A DNA stretch of 64,000 bases from Roseimicrobium sp. ORNL1 (GTDB taxonomy: Bacteria; Verrucomicrobiota; Verrucomicrobiia; Verrucomicrobiales; Verrucomicrobiaceae): contig NZ_CP049143.1 in assembly GCF_011044495.1 (NCBI RefSeq), positions 2,728,001-2,792,000 on the forward strand, read 5' to 3'. This document shows positions 25,091 to 33,598 of the stretch, piece by piece. The notes beneath the pieces are model-generated. The model was not told the origin of the DNA and did not search any database. It saw only the letters and a program-made list of their open reading frames with translations. How positions within the stretch are numbered: position 1 is the stretch's first letter; each line of letters opens with the position of its first letter. The position numbers and the translations under genes are program-made.

Positions 25091-25417
25091 TCATTTGCGG
25101 TCCTTGAAGTTCAAGGACGAAATCTTCGCGGTGTCCTTGGTCAGCCTGACTTTTGGGTCTGAAACTTGAATCTCTTTGATCGAATAGGGTTCACCTATTT
25201 TGGCAGCTTGGGAGGTGATGGCCAGCAACCGGTGATCTGTAAATTTGAAAACATCAACTCGCTTGAGTGGTGATGCCGTCGTGAGCTCGTGCGCAATCAT
25301 CACGGTTGAGCCTGAGAGATCGTAGAGTGCCTCGCTGAGAGGCTCACCCGTATAGACCTCTGCGGCCATGGCGGGGCAGAGACCACTGACGAAAAATGCG
25401 AAAATGAGGCGCTTCAT
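25091..25417 (-). CDS. Small exported protein of unknown function
   Basis: Starting at the ATG at 25417, the 108-residue product has a short signal peptide (MKRLIFAFFVSGLCPAMA, cleavage before AEVYTG); another ATG lies two codons upstream. The mature part is beta-rich with alternating charged residues (RVDVFKFTDHRLLAITS, SIKEIQVSDPKVRLTKDT). No family was recognised. It sits alone, between a family D element and the divergent gene at 25762. Confidence 0.65.
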   Translation of the reverse strand: MKRLIFAFFVSGLCPAMAAEVYTGEPLSEALYDLSGSTVMIAHELTTASPLKRVDVFKFTDHRLLAITSQAAKIGEPYSIKEIQVSDPKVRLTKDTAKISSLNFKDRK

Positions 25418-25761
25418 GATCATAGCCAGAGGTGCAGATAGTCTGTGAGATCACAACGAGATTCAACCCTCATCTCCTGAGCAGTTGAAGACTGCCCTCG
25501 GCAGCGGCGGCGGAAACTTAGCGGGCAAAGGACAAAGGCAAGCGTGAAGTTCCCGCGTCTGCCACGGACGCGTCTCGTGATCCAGCTTCCTCATATCACG
25601 GCCCAATGGATGACCCGGAGAAAGGGATTGTCCCGCCGGAGTTTCGCCGGTAAATAATAGATACTTGGCAGTACATTCATCCGTCGGTCAGTCAGTTGGT
25701 CACTCTGGTCTGACACACGCGCGAAACTCGATTACGCGATACCGCCCTACCACCTCGCCGC
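25418..25761. other. Divergent intergenic region
   Basis: This 344-bp region separates divergent genes and should hold both promoters. It contains one CGTCTCGTGA end of family A at 25571-25580 without an evident partner end. No gene was recognised. Confidence 0.5.
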
Positions 25762-26859
25762 ATGAAGAGCTCTCCATCATTCATGGTCCTGCTCTGCCTT
25801 TTCATGCTTGTCCTCGGCGTGGCATCGGGGCTTCGTGCCGAAGACCGCTTCTCGGCTGATGATCGACGCATCATGCAATACCTGGAGAGTCTCTCTGCCG
25901 ATGACCTCGGTAAGAAGGGCAGGGGAGTCCGGCTGTCTGATAACGCCGTGGCCCTGGAGGGGCACACCCTGTTGCATCGCCTGCCAGTCCCCTCGCACAG
26001 CGCCCATATCTACGTGCTGCGTGAGGGCACCGTGGCCATGGGCCTGCCGGTTGCCTACGCTTGGGTCGAGCCGGGTGGTATCTCGTTCCCCATCCCGGAC
26101 CTCCCTGCAGGCGAACGTGGCGAGGCCGCCTATATGCAGAAGGAGGCTTATACCTACGCAGACGTCGTTCCAGGCATAGGGCTCGTCCAGATTTCCTGCC
26201 CGACCGAGCGCTGGATCAAATCGCTGCAATCACCCGCCGACGCCGCGAAGTGGGGACTCGAATCGATGGCGACCATCGAAGCTCCAGAGGGCTCCAGCAA
26301 GGTGCGGGACGAGAAGGGCGAAGTGATCGCCACGATCAAGGCTGGAGAAAAATTCCTCGCCGTGAAACCCTTTCCTGAATCCACCCATTGGGAAGTCTGG
26401 CTGCCGGACGGGAACACAGGCATGGTCCACAGCAGCCACGTGCGTCTCCTTCCTGAGGAGTCCTTGATGAAAATGAACTTCACCCCGTGCATCGCCGTGT
26501 GGAAGAAGACAGCCGCGCAGAGGGAGGCGGAATACCGCGCCGCCGGCATGCAGCCCGGCCCCGGTGACTATTACCCGACCCTGCTGCTCGCGAGCACGGG
26601 CGATGCTGCTGCTCTCTCCAGAGTCTTTGCTGGCCAGTTCGAAGACGCGGCGGCAGCGGATTACCAGCGAAGCGCGTGGAGAGTCCTGCACCTGGCAGGC
26701 GATGCCCGCATGTCGGAAATGCTCAAGACACATCCCCCGGAGAATCCTGACCTCGGCGCCATGCTGTCCGAAGAGTGGACCACCACCCCGATATCCGACG
26801 GCAAGAAATACCTCGAGCGCCATTTCCCGCTCACCTACGCAGCGCTATTCGCCAGGTGA
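25762..26859 (+). CDS. Exported protein with an SH3-like domain
   Basis: The ATG at 25762 opens a signal peptide (MVLLCLFMLVLGVASG, cleavage near LRAEDR), giving 365 residues. Residues ~172-230 resemble a bacterial SH3 module: KVRDEKGEVIATIKAGEKFL, HWEVWLPDGNTGMVHSSHV. Such modules often bind peptidoglycan or peptides. The rest of the protein, including the C-terminal helices, is unassigned. It stands alone between a divergent small gene and a convergent minus-strand operon. A periplasmic role is inferred from the signal peptide. Confidence 0.8.
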   Translation: MKSSPSFMVLLCLFMLVLGVASGLRAEDRFSADDRRIMQYLESLSADDLGKKGRGVRLSDNAVALEGHTLLHRLPVPSHSAHIYVLREGTVAMGLPVAYAWVEPGGISFPIPDLPAGERGEAAYMQKEAYTYADVVPGIGLVQISCPTERWIKSLQSPADAAKWGLESMATIEAPEGSSKVRDEKGEVIATIKAGEKFLAVKPFPESTHWEVWLPDGNTGMVHSSHVRLLPEESLMKMNFTPCIAVWKKTAAQREAEYRAAGMQPGPGDYYPTLLLASTGDAAALSRVFAGQFEDAAAADYQRSAWRVLHLAGDARMSEMLKTHPPENPDLGAMLSEEWTTTPISDGKKYLERHFPLTYAALFAR

Positions 26860-27024
26860 GCATATGGCCTGCATCGCACGCCGCCGCACTCCGAAGAGTG
26901 ACACGGATGTCTTCAGGTCTCGATAAGCAGCGGTTGGAAGTACACCCCAGTACGGACGATCAATATTCCGTGGAAGTTTCAGTCGCGAAGCGACGCCCGA
27001 ACCGGTGAATCCCGGACGAGTACA

Positions 27025-27546
27025 TCAGAAGTATTCTATCGCCGAGATCAAATACTCAGCCGAGTAAAATCTGCTCAACCCAATCACCGAGCGAGGCCCG
27101 AGGAAGAAGCGGCCAAAAGCAGGGTCGGCGAATGGCGCCTCTTCCCAACCTTGCACATAGTCGCCATGAGCAGCGAGAAATGCCTCCATGCTGGGAAACT
27201 GACCAAACCCCCGGCGCGAAGTGCCGGTCGCCACGGAACCGACGAGGATGGCATCCGCCTCAATCAAGGAGATATAGCTCGAGGCGAGCTGAATGGGGGC
27301 GTCACCCTCGACATAGACTTTGAACTCTGAGTCCATGAAAATCCAACACTGGGCGGTCAGATGCTCAAGGCACGTGTCGTAGCCATCCTCGACCTTGTGG
27401 CCCCGCGGAAGGAAGGTCCAGCCTTCGCGAAAGCGTGTCTGGTAAGAGCGGCCCGCGAAATGGGTATCGTAAAGAACGGCAAGATCCGTTGGCAGGGGTT
27501 CGCCTTCAGGAATGCCCAGCAGGGAGCGAGCTATGGGAGAAAGCAT
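27025..27546 (-). CDS. Hypothetical 173-residue cytosolic protein
   Basis: The 173-residue product has no signal peptide or membrane segment. It is rich in aromatics and starts MLSPIARSLLGIPEGEPLP, with motifs GWTFLPRGHKVEDGY and QCWIFMDSEFKVYVEGD. The composition is that of a globular protein, and the start fits the spacing from the small gene upstream. I do not recognise the family. It probably lies at the end of a minus-strand unit that also includes the 53-codon gene and a lipoprotein. Confidence 0.65.
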   Translation of the reverse strand: MLSPIARSLLGIPEGEPLPTDLAVLYDTHFAGRSYQTRFREGWTFLPRGHKVEDGYDTCLEHLTAQCWIFMDSEFKVYVEGDAPIQLASSYISLIEADAILVGSVATGTSRRGFGQFPSMEAFLAAHGDYVQGWEEAPFADPAFGRFFLGPRSVIGLSRFYSAEYLISAIEYF

Positions 27547-27581
27547 GGCGTGATGTGGTCTGACATTCGTTGCGGTCGTGT

Positions 27582-27743
27582 TCAGATGGCGCTCCAGGTA
27601 AGTGTGGTTTGCAGTGGGGTGAGCGCCGAAACGGCAACGGTAGCTTCGTGAGCATGGATGAACTGCTCCAACTCGGGCACCTCTTCTGGAGACGCAAACC
27701 AGCGCTTGCCACGCTTGAGGACTTTCACATCATGACATGACAT
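27582..27743 (-). CDS. Possible 53-residue protein
   Basis: An ATG at 27743, 6 nt after the stop of the upstream lipoprotein gene, opens a 53-codon frame ending with TGA at 27582. The product starts MSCHDVKVLKRGKRW and continues with an acidic helix-like stretch (FASPEEVPELEQFIHAHE). The composition is protein-like rather than random, and the position between two genes on the same strand fits an operon. Its short length and lack of a clear ribosome binding site keep confidence modest. Confidence 0.4.
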   Translation of the reverse strand: MSCHDVKVLKRGKRWFASPEEVPELEQFIHAHEATVAVSALTPLQTTLTWSAI

Positions 27744-27749
27744 GACTTG

Positions 27750-28565
27750 CTACGGGACCAGCGCCCAGGAGAAGGAGCCCTTTTTCATCACTTCGCGAAT
27801 CGTGATGTCCACGATTTCGCTCCTGCCGTTCTGCCTGCGAACGCGCGTCTTCCAGTGCTCCAGGCTACCCTTTCGGGTGATGGCGTGGCAGGTGATGACA
27901 TACTCATCACCCTCCTGCACCACCTTGGGATCCACGCAGTACTTTTTCAGCACGCTCAGGTCCTTCACCTCGCCTCCGCGCAGCCAATGTTCAGCGTAGC
28001 GTTCGCTCGACTGCAGTACATATCTATCTGGCCGCGCGTGCAGGTACGCGATACTGCCGCAGAGCGGCTTCAAATCGGCTACGGGCAGGCTGGGCAATTT
28101 CTTAAGGCTCTCCTGCTCCATGAGAGAAATCTGGCGCAGGCCCTGCTCACCTTCCATCAGCGTCCACTTGCCCCGCGTGCGGGTGAAGAGGCAGGCGTTC
28201 CAGTGTTCATCGCGGAGGAGCACCACATCAATGGTGTTCCTCTCATCATGCCAGTGGTGGGACACATCCCAACTGGATGCGGGCGGCTTGAGCCGTGTCT
28301 GCGCCAGTTCCACCACGTTGACCGGGACATCCGCCCAGCCCCATGACGGCTGTTTGGAATTACCCAGGCGAATGGTCCCCGCCTTGCGCGGCACCGCATC
28401 TCCACTCCAAGTCGGCGGGGACGATGAGGCTGAGCTGGAAGAAGGAGTGGGAGTGGGAGTGGAAGTGGAAGTGGAAGTGGAAGACGAGGTGCAAGAGGTA
28501 ACAAGCAATGCTGCCAGGGAAAGTGTGCTCGTGAACTTGAAGATCATGGGGAGGATAAATTTCAT
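27750..28565 (-). CDS. Lipoprotein of unknown function
   Basis: The 271-residue product carries a lipobox (SLAALLVTSC, Cys25), so it is predicted to be a lipid-anchored envelope protein. A Ser/Thr/Pro linker follows, encoded partly by a hexanucleotide repeat (about 28447-28483). The folded part (~55-271) has conserved-looking segments WDVSHHWHDERNTIDVVLL and RDEHWNACLFTRTRGKWTL, but no known family. ATG codons at residues 1 and 7 are both possible starts. It probably leads a unit with the 53-residue and 173-residue proteins. Confidence 0.75.
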   Translation of the reverse strand: MKFILPMIFKFTSTLSLAALLVTSCTSSSTSTSTSTPTPTPSSSSASSSPPTWSGDAVPRKAGTIRLGNSKQPSWGWADVPVNVVELAQTRLKPPASSWDVSHHWHDERNTIDVVLLRDEHWNACLFTRTRGKWTLMEGEQGLRQISLMEQESLKKLPSLPVADLKPLCGSIAYLHARPDRYVLQSSERYAEHWLRGGEVKDLSVLKKYCVDPKVVQEGDEYVITCHAITRKGSLEHWKTRVRRQNGRSEIVDITIREVMKKGSFSWALVP

Positions 28566-28649
28566 CGTGTGTTCTCTTTCCGCGTACGCAGCATCCGGCT
28601 CCCCTGCATGCCGCCGCCGGTCGCCTCCATCCGCCTGTCAGGTTTGCGT

Positions 28650-28778
28650 CTAGGTATACCAGTAGGACTTGACCTCGGCCTCAGGTAAGACTCCACGCAG
28701 CTTCTGTTGGAATGCATTCCGATGCCAATGAGAATGTTCCAGAAGGTATCCATTGCCTGATGACGGAAATGCACTCAT
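28650..28778 (-). CDS. Possible 42-residue protein downstream of an exported protein
   Basis: A 43-codon frame starts with ATG at 28778, 10 nt after the stop of the 168-residue exported protein, and ends with TAG at 28650. The product (MSAFPSSGNGYLLEHSHWHR, then helix-like residues ending KSYWYT) has a plausible composition. No homologue is known to me; it may be chance. Confidence 0.28.
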   Translation of the reverse strand: MSAFPSSGNGYLLEHSHWHRNAFQQKLRGVLPEAEVKSYWYT

Positions 28779-28788
28779 GCATGGCAGG

Positions 28789-29295
28789 CTACTTTGCATA
28801 CGTGAAATCGGCGGTGCCACCTCCCACGTCGTAGAGGCGCTGAATGAGGAGGGGTGTTGCCTTCTTGCTGTAGGTGACCGTGTGCAGTTTCTTGTCCCGC
28901 CAGAACGAAATATGCAGTCCCTCGGCAAATGGAACATCTGGCGTGGTATCCGGAAGGCTGGGCAACAATTCCTCAGCAGTGACCGTCTGAGCATAGCTCA
29001 TTTCACGGGTCTGGGAGTTCTGACGCGCATGGTCGAAGACGTCCCGCACTGTGTAAACAGTGTCCTCGCGGAGATCCATGGTCATGACCATGCCAATCCG
29101 AATGCTATCACGCAAAAACCAGAGACAACGGATCTGGGTCTCAGGACAATCGGAAAGATACTTCTTGAAGTAGTCGAGATTGTTCTTGGCGAACTCAGCG
29201 TTGAGCTGGTCAGCCGTCACAGGAACTGGTTCATTGGCGACTGCACCATGGATGAACCATGCCAGCAGGACGAGAACCAGACGTAGTCGAGTCAT
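28789..29295 (-). CDS. Exported protein of unknown function
   Basis: The open frame extends upstream, but the ATG at 29295 begins a good signal peptide (MTRLRLVLVLLAWFIHGAVA, cleavage before NEPVPV), giving 168 residues. The mature protein has two cysteines close together (DCPETQIRCLWFL), which could form a disulfide. It ends in beta-like segments (LHISFWRDKKLHTVTYSKK). No family was recognised. The neighbours on this strand are other small exported or membrane proteins. Confidence 0.7.
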   Translation of the reverse strand: MTRLRLVLVLLAWFIHGAVANEPVPVTADQLNAEFAKNNLDYFKKYLSDCPETQIRCLWFLRDSIRIGMVMTMDLREDTVYTVRDVFDHARQNSQTREMSYAQTVTAEELLPSLPDTTPDVPFAEGLHISFWRDKKLHTVTYSKKATPLLIQRLYDVGGGTADFTYAK

Positions 29296-29395
29296 AGGCG
29301 TATAACCGGGTGGTTGAGACACGCCGATGTTTCCCGCTCTCACAGTAAAAAGCAAGACCTCTATTATCTGCCGCCAGTGGAGCGGCAGCGCATGG

Positions 29396-29839
29396 TTAGG
29401 TTTCACTGGGTGGCAGCGGACGATCCATGCGCCGCCAGTGGAACTCGAAAAACGCTTGAACCGCGTGATCGAACGCGGCCTTCAGTTCTGCGTCTTGCAG
29501 GATTTCAGCCGCCAGAGTGTATTCGTCTTCTTCGTCATCGTCGGACCTCTCCATGACACTCCAGCGAGTGAAGAATACTGCCTGCCGTGTCTTTGGGTCG
29601 TCGCGGAAGTCACAACTTACGGCGCTCCCGTCGGGAAGAACAAAGCGCGCATTCAAATCATCTCCATCGTCACAGCTCATCAGGAAGGTGGACATCGGGT
29701 CATGGCCACGGGAAGCCATCAACTCCCGCGCCCCGTGCCAGGTGATGCCATGGCGATATTTCGCCGTCAGGGAGACGAGGTCGAAATACTCTCTGATGCG
29801 GCGCGATTGCCTCAGGTCAGGATGCTCTTGCATGGTCAT
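29396..29839 (-). CDS. Hypothetical acidic cytosolic protein
   Basis: The ATG at 29839 was chosen because AAGGA lies at a normal distance upstream; the frame itself is open ten codons further. The 147-residue product has no export signal. It includes LMASRGHDPMSTFLMSCDDG and a strongly acidic loop (MERSDDDEEDEYTLAA), then a helical C-terminus. The family is not recognised. It may be co-transcribed with the membrane protein just upstream. Confidence 0.65.
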   Translation of the reverse strand: MTMQEHPDLRQSRRIREYFDLVSLTAKYRHGITWHGARELMASRGHDPMSTFLMSCDDGDDLNARFVLPDGSAVSCDFRDDPKTRQAVFFTRWSVMERSDDDEEDEYTLAAEILQDAELKAAFDHAVQAFFEFHWRRMDRPLPPSET

Positions 29840-29913
29840 GGTAGTTTCCTTGCGGGGCTGACGCACCAAAACTCAGCGACTTGGCCATCGGTGTTTTTGA
29901 TGAATTGCTCTCA

Positions 29914-30237
29914 TCACGGATACAGCGGTCTCTTGATCCAGGGAATCAAAAACGCAAAGAACAGTCCAAAGGTCACGCAGGAAAGGAAGCCATGCCAGAA
30001 GGGCCATGTTGGATGCTGGCCGAAATCAGTCAACGCCTGGAGCGTCATGGGTACGGGAGACCAGATCCACGTGAGTATGGTTGCCATGGTCGGCTGGGAG
30101 GACCTGGTAGGACCGAACTCTCCCATGCGATCAGCAAACCTCAAACCAGCAAGAAGAACGGATCCGATGATGTTGATGACCGAGGCCACCAAAAACGCGC
30201 TCAGGGAAAACAGGGTGGATGAAGTTTCGTCTTGCAT
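29914..30237 (-). CDS. Small membrane protein
   Basis: The likely start is the ATG at 30237 (MQDETSS), giving 107 residues. There are about three hydrophobic segments: FSLSAFLVASVINIIGSVLL, MATILTWIWSPVPM and FLSCVTFGLFFAFLIPW. This predicts a small integral inner-membrane protein. No family is evident. It precedes the acidic hypothetical gene on the same strand by about 75 nt. Confidence 0.65.
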   Translation of the reverse strand: MQDETSSTLFSLSAFLVASVINIIGSVLLAGLRFADRMGEFGPTRSSQPTMATILTWIWSPVPMTLQALTDFGQHPTWPFWHGFLSCVTFGLFFAFLIPWIKRPLYP

Positions 30238-30327
30238 GCTTACCGAATAGAGATTGACGGTTGCTGGCAATCATTTAGACAGGCGACCCGGACCGCTGCA
30301 GCTCATGGTCAGGTCGCTTCGTCGGGC

Positions 30328-30819
30328 TCATCGATGGGCCTTCGGGTGGTCAATGGACTTCAAGGGCAGGCGGTATCTGGTGTAGTGGATTCTCCTGGCG
30401 GAGTCGTCACCGATGTAGACTGCGGTCGTGCGCTCAAGGGACTCATGGATGGAAAAGTCGAACGAGCGGAACATCTCTGTGCTCGGTGGTATGTGACCGA
30501 TTCCAGATATCTCAATACGTGTGGAAACCAGTTGAGTGCCTTTCTCGTCATAGATCACGAGTGTAATATCCCGGAATCCAGAAGGAAACTTGGTGTCGAC
30601 GAGTTCTGGTGCGTAAACCCTCACATTGTAATCCACCAAGCCTCTACTCGAGTCCAGTGTGCGCCGGATATAGATCTCGTTCGGAAAGGCAGATTCAAGC
30701 GAGGGAGTATCATTCGTGACGCCACCTACCGGCTTCGTGAGCAATGAATCGAATGTCTCGGCCTGCGCTGCCAGAGTCGCCGTCAAGGACCATGCGAGAA
30801 TCAGAAGATGAAGTTTCAT
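30328..30819 (-). CDS. Exported protein of unknown function
   Basis: The 163-residue product begins with a typical signal peptide (MKLHLLILAWSLTATLAAQA, cleavage before ETFDSL). The mature part is beta-rich, with segments GLVDYNVRVYAPELVDTKF and DITLVIYDEKGTQLVSTRI that suggest a small beta-sandwich. No family or catalytic motif is recognised. It is one of several small exported proteins in this part of the window. Confidence 0.7.
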   Translation of the reverse strand: MKLHLLILAWSLTATLAAQAETFDSLLTKPVGGVTNDTPSLESAFPNEIYIRRTLDSSRGLVDYNVRVYAPELVDTKFPSGFRDITLVIYDEKGTQLVSTRIEISGIGHIPPSTEMFRSFDFSIHESLERTTAVYIGDDSARRIHYTRYRLPLKSIDHPKAHR

Positions 30820-31150
30820 GTGGGTGGGTGGGTGTGCTTGTGGTTTAGGGAGCGAGCGGTGCGATGGCGGAGGCTGTGACAGCCGGAGCTGTCTTTCGTG
30901 GCCGAAGGTGGGAAGTGCGCGCCCATACGCCTAATATACAGATTGCAGATGGTCTGCAAAGGTACAGAAAAAAACAACCCTGCTACACATTGATGATGCG
31001 GGGGGAATCAGCCGCCAGCCGGTAGGTCCGTGCAGAAGTGGACGCTCGGGTTCCGTGGCGCCGGAATCGGGCAACGGCATGCGACCAGCATATCAGACTC
31101 TTCTTTCGTCATGGGAACGCGCACACTTCACCGACATGCGCCAGTGCTCA
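30820..31150. other. Gene-free region
   Basis: This 331-bp gap between two minus-strand genes has short family F-like heptamers near 30848-30866 and otherwise no clear repeat, RNA or coding signal. It probably includes the promoter of the exported protein to its left. Confidence 0.45.
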
Positions 31151-31606
31151 CTACTCACTGGTTGCTCGTTTCTTGGCGGCGTCCCACCGGGCCGTCAACC
31201 GTTCGTAGTCGAGCGGATCGAAGTCCATTGACTTGGCTTGCGCGACCTCCCGGAGTTCCTTGAGCACTGCCGCGACCATGGGGGCAATCTCTGAATCAAT
31301 TTTTGCTGTTTGTGCCTTTGATATCTTTTGGAGGAGAGTCGGATGAGTCATGGAATAATGCAAAAGAAGCTCTGCAAAGATGCTCCAGATGACCTCTTCT
31401 CTGCTCTTTCCCCTGCTGTAGATATTCAACCTTTTGCTCTGAGAGACGTATTCGGCTGCAATGGCGGAATGGAGTGAATTGGATAGCCGAACGGCTTTGA
31501 CGCATTCCCTCCAGGGTTGAGGGATCAAGGGCCATAGGACTCTAATGTCCTCCTTTGAGAGGCCGTGCCTGTGACCTTCCTCTACTGAATCAACAATGAC
31601 CTTCAT
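31151..31606 (-). CDS. Hypothetical cytosolic helical protein
   Basis: The ATG at 31606 is placed 6 nt after GGGAGG, a better spacing than the ATG at 31612, which directly abuts it. The product has 151 residues and no export signal. It is helical, with VWPLIPQPWRECVKAVRLSN and REEVIWSIFAELLLHYSMTH, and a basic C-terminus (ERLTARWDAAKKRATSE). I do not recognise it. It is isolated between long gene-free regions. Confidence 0.7.
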   Translation of the reverse strand: MKVIVDSVEEGHRHGLSKEDIRVLWPLIPQPWRECVKAVRLSNSLHSAIAAEYVSQSKRLNIYSRGKSREEVIWSIFAELLLHYSMTHPTLLQKISKAQTAKIDSEIAPMVAAVLKELREVAQAKSMDFDPLDYERLTARWDAAKKRATSE

Positions 31607-32322
31607 CTTCATCCTCCCGCCGAACGGGCAGATAGTCTGCGAGCTAATGGCAAAAAGCAACCATCTGTGACCTGAAATGCGGTTTTATTGATGGTTGCGC
31701 AATAGCGCTGACAAATTTTTCTAACCTATTGTCTTGGTCAGTTCCCAAAGTTGCAGCCTGAAGGGCTGCAGGAGTCCAGCCCAGGGTTAGGGAGTCCTGC
31801 TTTGCGCATGTGCATCAGGATAAGGGATGGCGAACGACGGACGTATCCAACAACGACAGTGGTTCGCTTGCATCTGGCACGTGGAGGGAACGCATTGCGT
31901 CGTGGTGTGCGGGTGGCAAGCGTTGGCGCGACACCGCTTTGAACGGAAAAGGCAAGCATCAGGCGCGGTATCTCGGTCCAATTCCCAAGATGCGCTTCCA
32001 CTTGGGAAGCTTCGGATGCTGAATTTCACCAACGCCCTCCGGGATATCAGAATCAGATTCCTTGGTTCAAAGCGGTGTCGCGCCTGAAGCTTGCCACCGC
32101 ACTCCAAGACGCAAAGCGAACTGGTGGCGTGAGTTGATCTGCATGGTGCTACCTCCCTGATAGAGTCACCCGTGGTTTCTTATCCTGACGCATATGCGCA
32201 AAGAGGGACTCCCTAACCCTGGGCTGGAAATACACCTTCCGGTGGTGTCGCTACGCTCAACCACCGGCTACATGCTTTTATCCCTCCGGGATGTCACCGC
32301 TCACCGTCGCACCGCTCACCGG
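31607..32322. other. Long gene-free region with a compound palindromic element
   Basis: This 716-bp region has no convincing gene. Most of it is the compound element at 31776-32227. The right end (32293-32322) is a family F heptamer stretch running into the next gene's stop codon. Confidence 0.6.
31776..32227. repeat. 452-bp compound palindrome with 22-bp perfect terminal inverted repeats
   Basis: Bases 31776-31797 (starting CCAGCCCAGGG) are the exact reverse complement of 32206-32227. The match continues imperfectly inward for about 25 bp on each side (CTTTGCGCATGTGCATCAGG). Nested inside is a family B pair with arms at 31871-31946 and 32066-32119. The structure looks like a non-autonomous miniature element. 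No transposase frame is present, and no target duplication was evident by eye. Confidence 0.8.
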
Positions 32323-33096
32323 CTACTCCATCTCCTTCACCCTGCCATACTTCCGCACCATCCGCGTCACCACAAACCCCAGCAGCACCGCGCTGCCGAT
32401 GCTCAATCCCGCCGCCGTCCACTCCGCGGGGCCCATGTTCGTGAGTTCCGCCTTCTCCAGATAGCGACCACCCACCTTGCCGAGGTACACATAGATGAGG
32501 TGTCCCGGAATCATCGCCAGAGTCGTGGCCAGCAGGTAGTGCCAGAACTCCAGCGCCGTCATGCCGTAGAGCAGATTGCTCAGGCCAAAGGGAATCGCGT
32601 GCATGCGCAGCAGGGCCACAATCTTCCATCCCTCCTTCGCAATCGCCTTCTCCAGAAAGTGGAAGCGATTGCTGTGCTTCAGATACTCCGCCGCGTGTCT
32701 GCGCCCGGCCACTCTGCCCACGAGGAATCCGCATGCTGCCGCGAGCGTGGCGCCTGTGTGCACGGCGATGACTCCGCCCGCCATGCCAAAGATGTAGCCA
32801 CTCATGAGCGTGAGCGGCAGGCAGGGCAGGCACAGCATGCCCACCACAAAATAGATGCCTGCATAAGCCAGCACGCCCAGCCAGCCCATGTCCCGCAGCG
32901 GCTGCGCGATACCCTCCAGCCAGCCCGCCACCGGAATGTCACGTGCCAGCATCAGCCCCAGCACCACCATCGTGACAAGGCCCACGACCCATTTCCATTT
33001 TCGCTTCCACCGTGGCCTCTGCTTTGGCTTTGGCCTTTCCTGGGCATGCTGCGACCGCTTCCCCGGCTCCTGTGCCTGCGTGAGTGGCGCGCTCAT
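32323..33096 (-). CDS. VTT-domain (TVP38/TMEM64, DedA-like) membrane protein
   Basis: The ATG at 33096 (MSAPLTQAQ) gives 257 residues; upstream codons in frame do not look coding. A basic cytosolic N-terminus is followed by TM segments near WVVGLVTMVVLGLMLA, VLAYAGIYFVVGMLCLP, VIAVHTGATLAAACGFLVG and a C-terminal pair. The segment FGLSNLLYGMTALEFWHYLL, followed by ATTLAMIPGHLIYVYLG, is the conserved core of the VTT family. Family members are implicated in membrane lipid transport or scrambling and in envelope maintenance. The exact substrate is unknown. The stop codon abuts a family F repeat. Confidence 0.93.
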   Translation of the reverse strand: MSAPLTQAQEPGKRSQHAQERPKPKQRPRWKRKWKWVVGLVTMVVLGLMLARDIPVAGWLEGIAQPLRDMGWLGVLAYAGIYFVVGMLCLPCLPLTLMSGYIFGMAGGVIAVHTGATLAAACGFLVGRVAGRRHAAEYLKHSNRFHFLEKAIAKEGWKIVALLRMHAIPFGLSNLLYGMTALEFWHYLLATTLAMIPGHLIYVYLGKVGGRYLEKAELTNMGPAEWTAAGLSIGSAVLLGFVVTRMVRKYGRVKEME

Positions 33097-33397
33097 GGGC
33101 TCTCGATACTCCTGGTGAAAGTGGCGGTGAACTGAATGCCGGTCATCGGAGCGCCATCGCATCGTCATCGTGCATCTCACACGCATCACACTCGTGCACA
33201 CCGGCATCCAGAGTTCGCCCTTCACCCTCACCATGGTCGCCAGCAGTCATTTCACTGCCTCCGCTGACGCTTTAAGAGGAGGGAAACGCAAGGCAGCAAA
33301 ATCAGCAGAGGGCAAGAGAGGTGGATGTGGAATGAGAGGGTGTATCACCATTCCGAATTCTCAAAACTCCATCACTCCATCAAGATGCCCGCGCGCG
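33097..33397. other. Gene-free region upstream of the VTT gene
   Basis: Nothing distinctive was seen in this 301-bp region. It must hold the promoter of the VTT gene. Confidence 0.4.
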
Positions 33398-33598
33398 TCA
33401 GCCCGCCTTCTCCCTGCTCTGGAGAGCCAGTTCCTCCTCAGCAGCCGCCAGGCGCTGCAGCAGGTCTGCCTCTTCCAGCCACCAGGATTCATTCGTGGTA
33501 TCCACGCAATGCTGGTGCACATCCAACAGGCTTCGCGCAAACCTCACGCGCCATTGAGCGTGCTCAAGCTTGCCCTTGAGATGTGAAGCGGAATCCAT
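33398..33598 (-). CDS. Small helical protein, paralogue of the 91-residue protein at 23.1 kb
   Basis: The ATG at 33598 gives 66 residues that align along their length with the 91-residue protein (LEHAQWRVRFARSLLDVH versus LAHARWRVRFFKHLVEEH). They share the acidic C-terminal helix (LLQRLAAAEEELALQ). The upstream part of the open frame does not align and probably is not coding. No export signal is present. Function is unknown; the existence of two copies is the main evidence that it is a gene. Confidence 0.65.
   Translation of the reverse strand: MDSASHLKGKLEHAQWRVRFARSLLDVHQHCVDTTNESWWLEEADLLQRLAAAEEELALQSREKAG

Noticed and set aside
27025-27546. SUKH immunity protein
   Set aside because: The sequence LPTDLAVLYDTHF loosely recalls a SUKH helix, but the rest of the family pattern is missing.
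31776-32227. Insertion sequence with its own transposase
   Set aside because: The inverted ends are real, but no open frame inside resembles a transposase, so only a non-autonomous element is supported.
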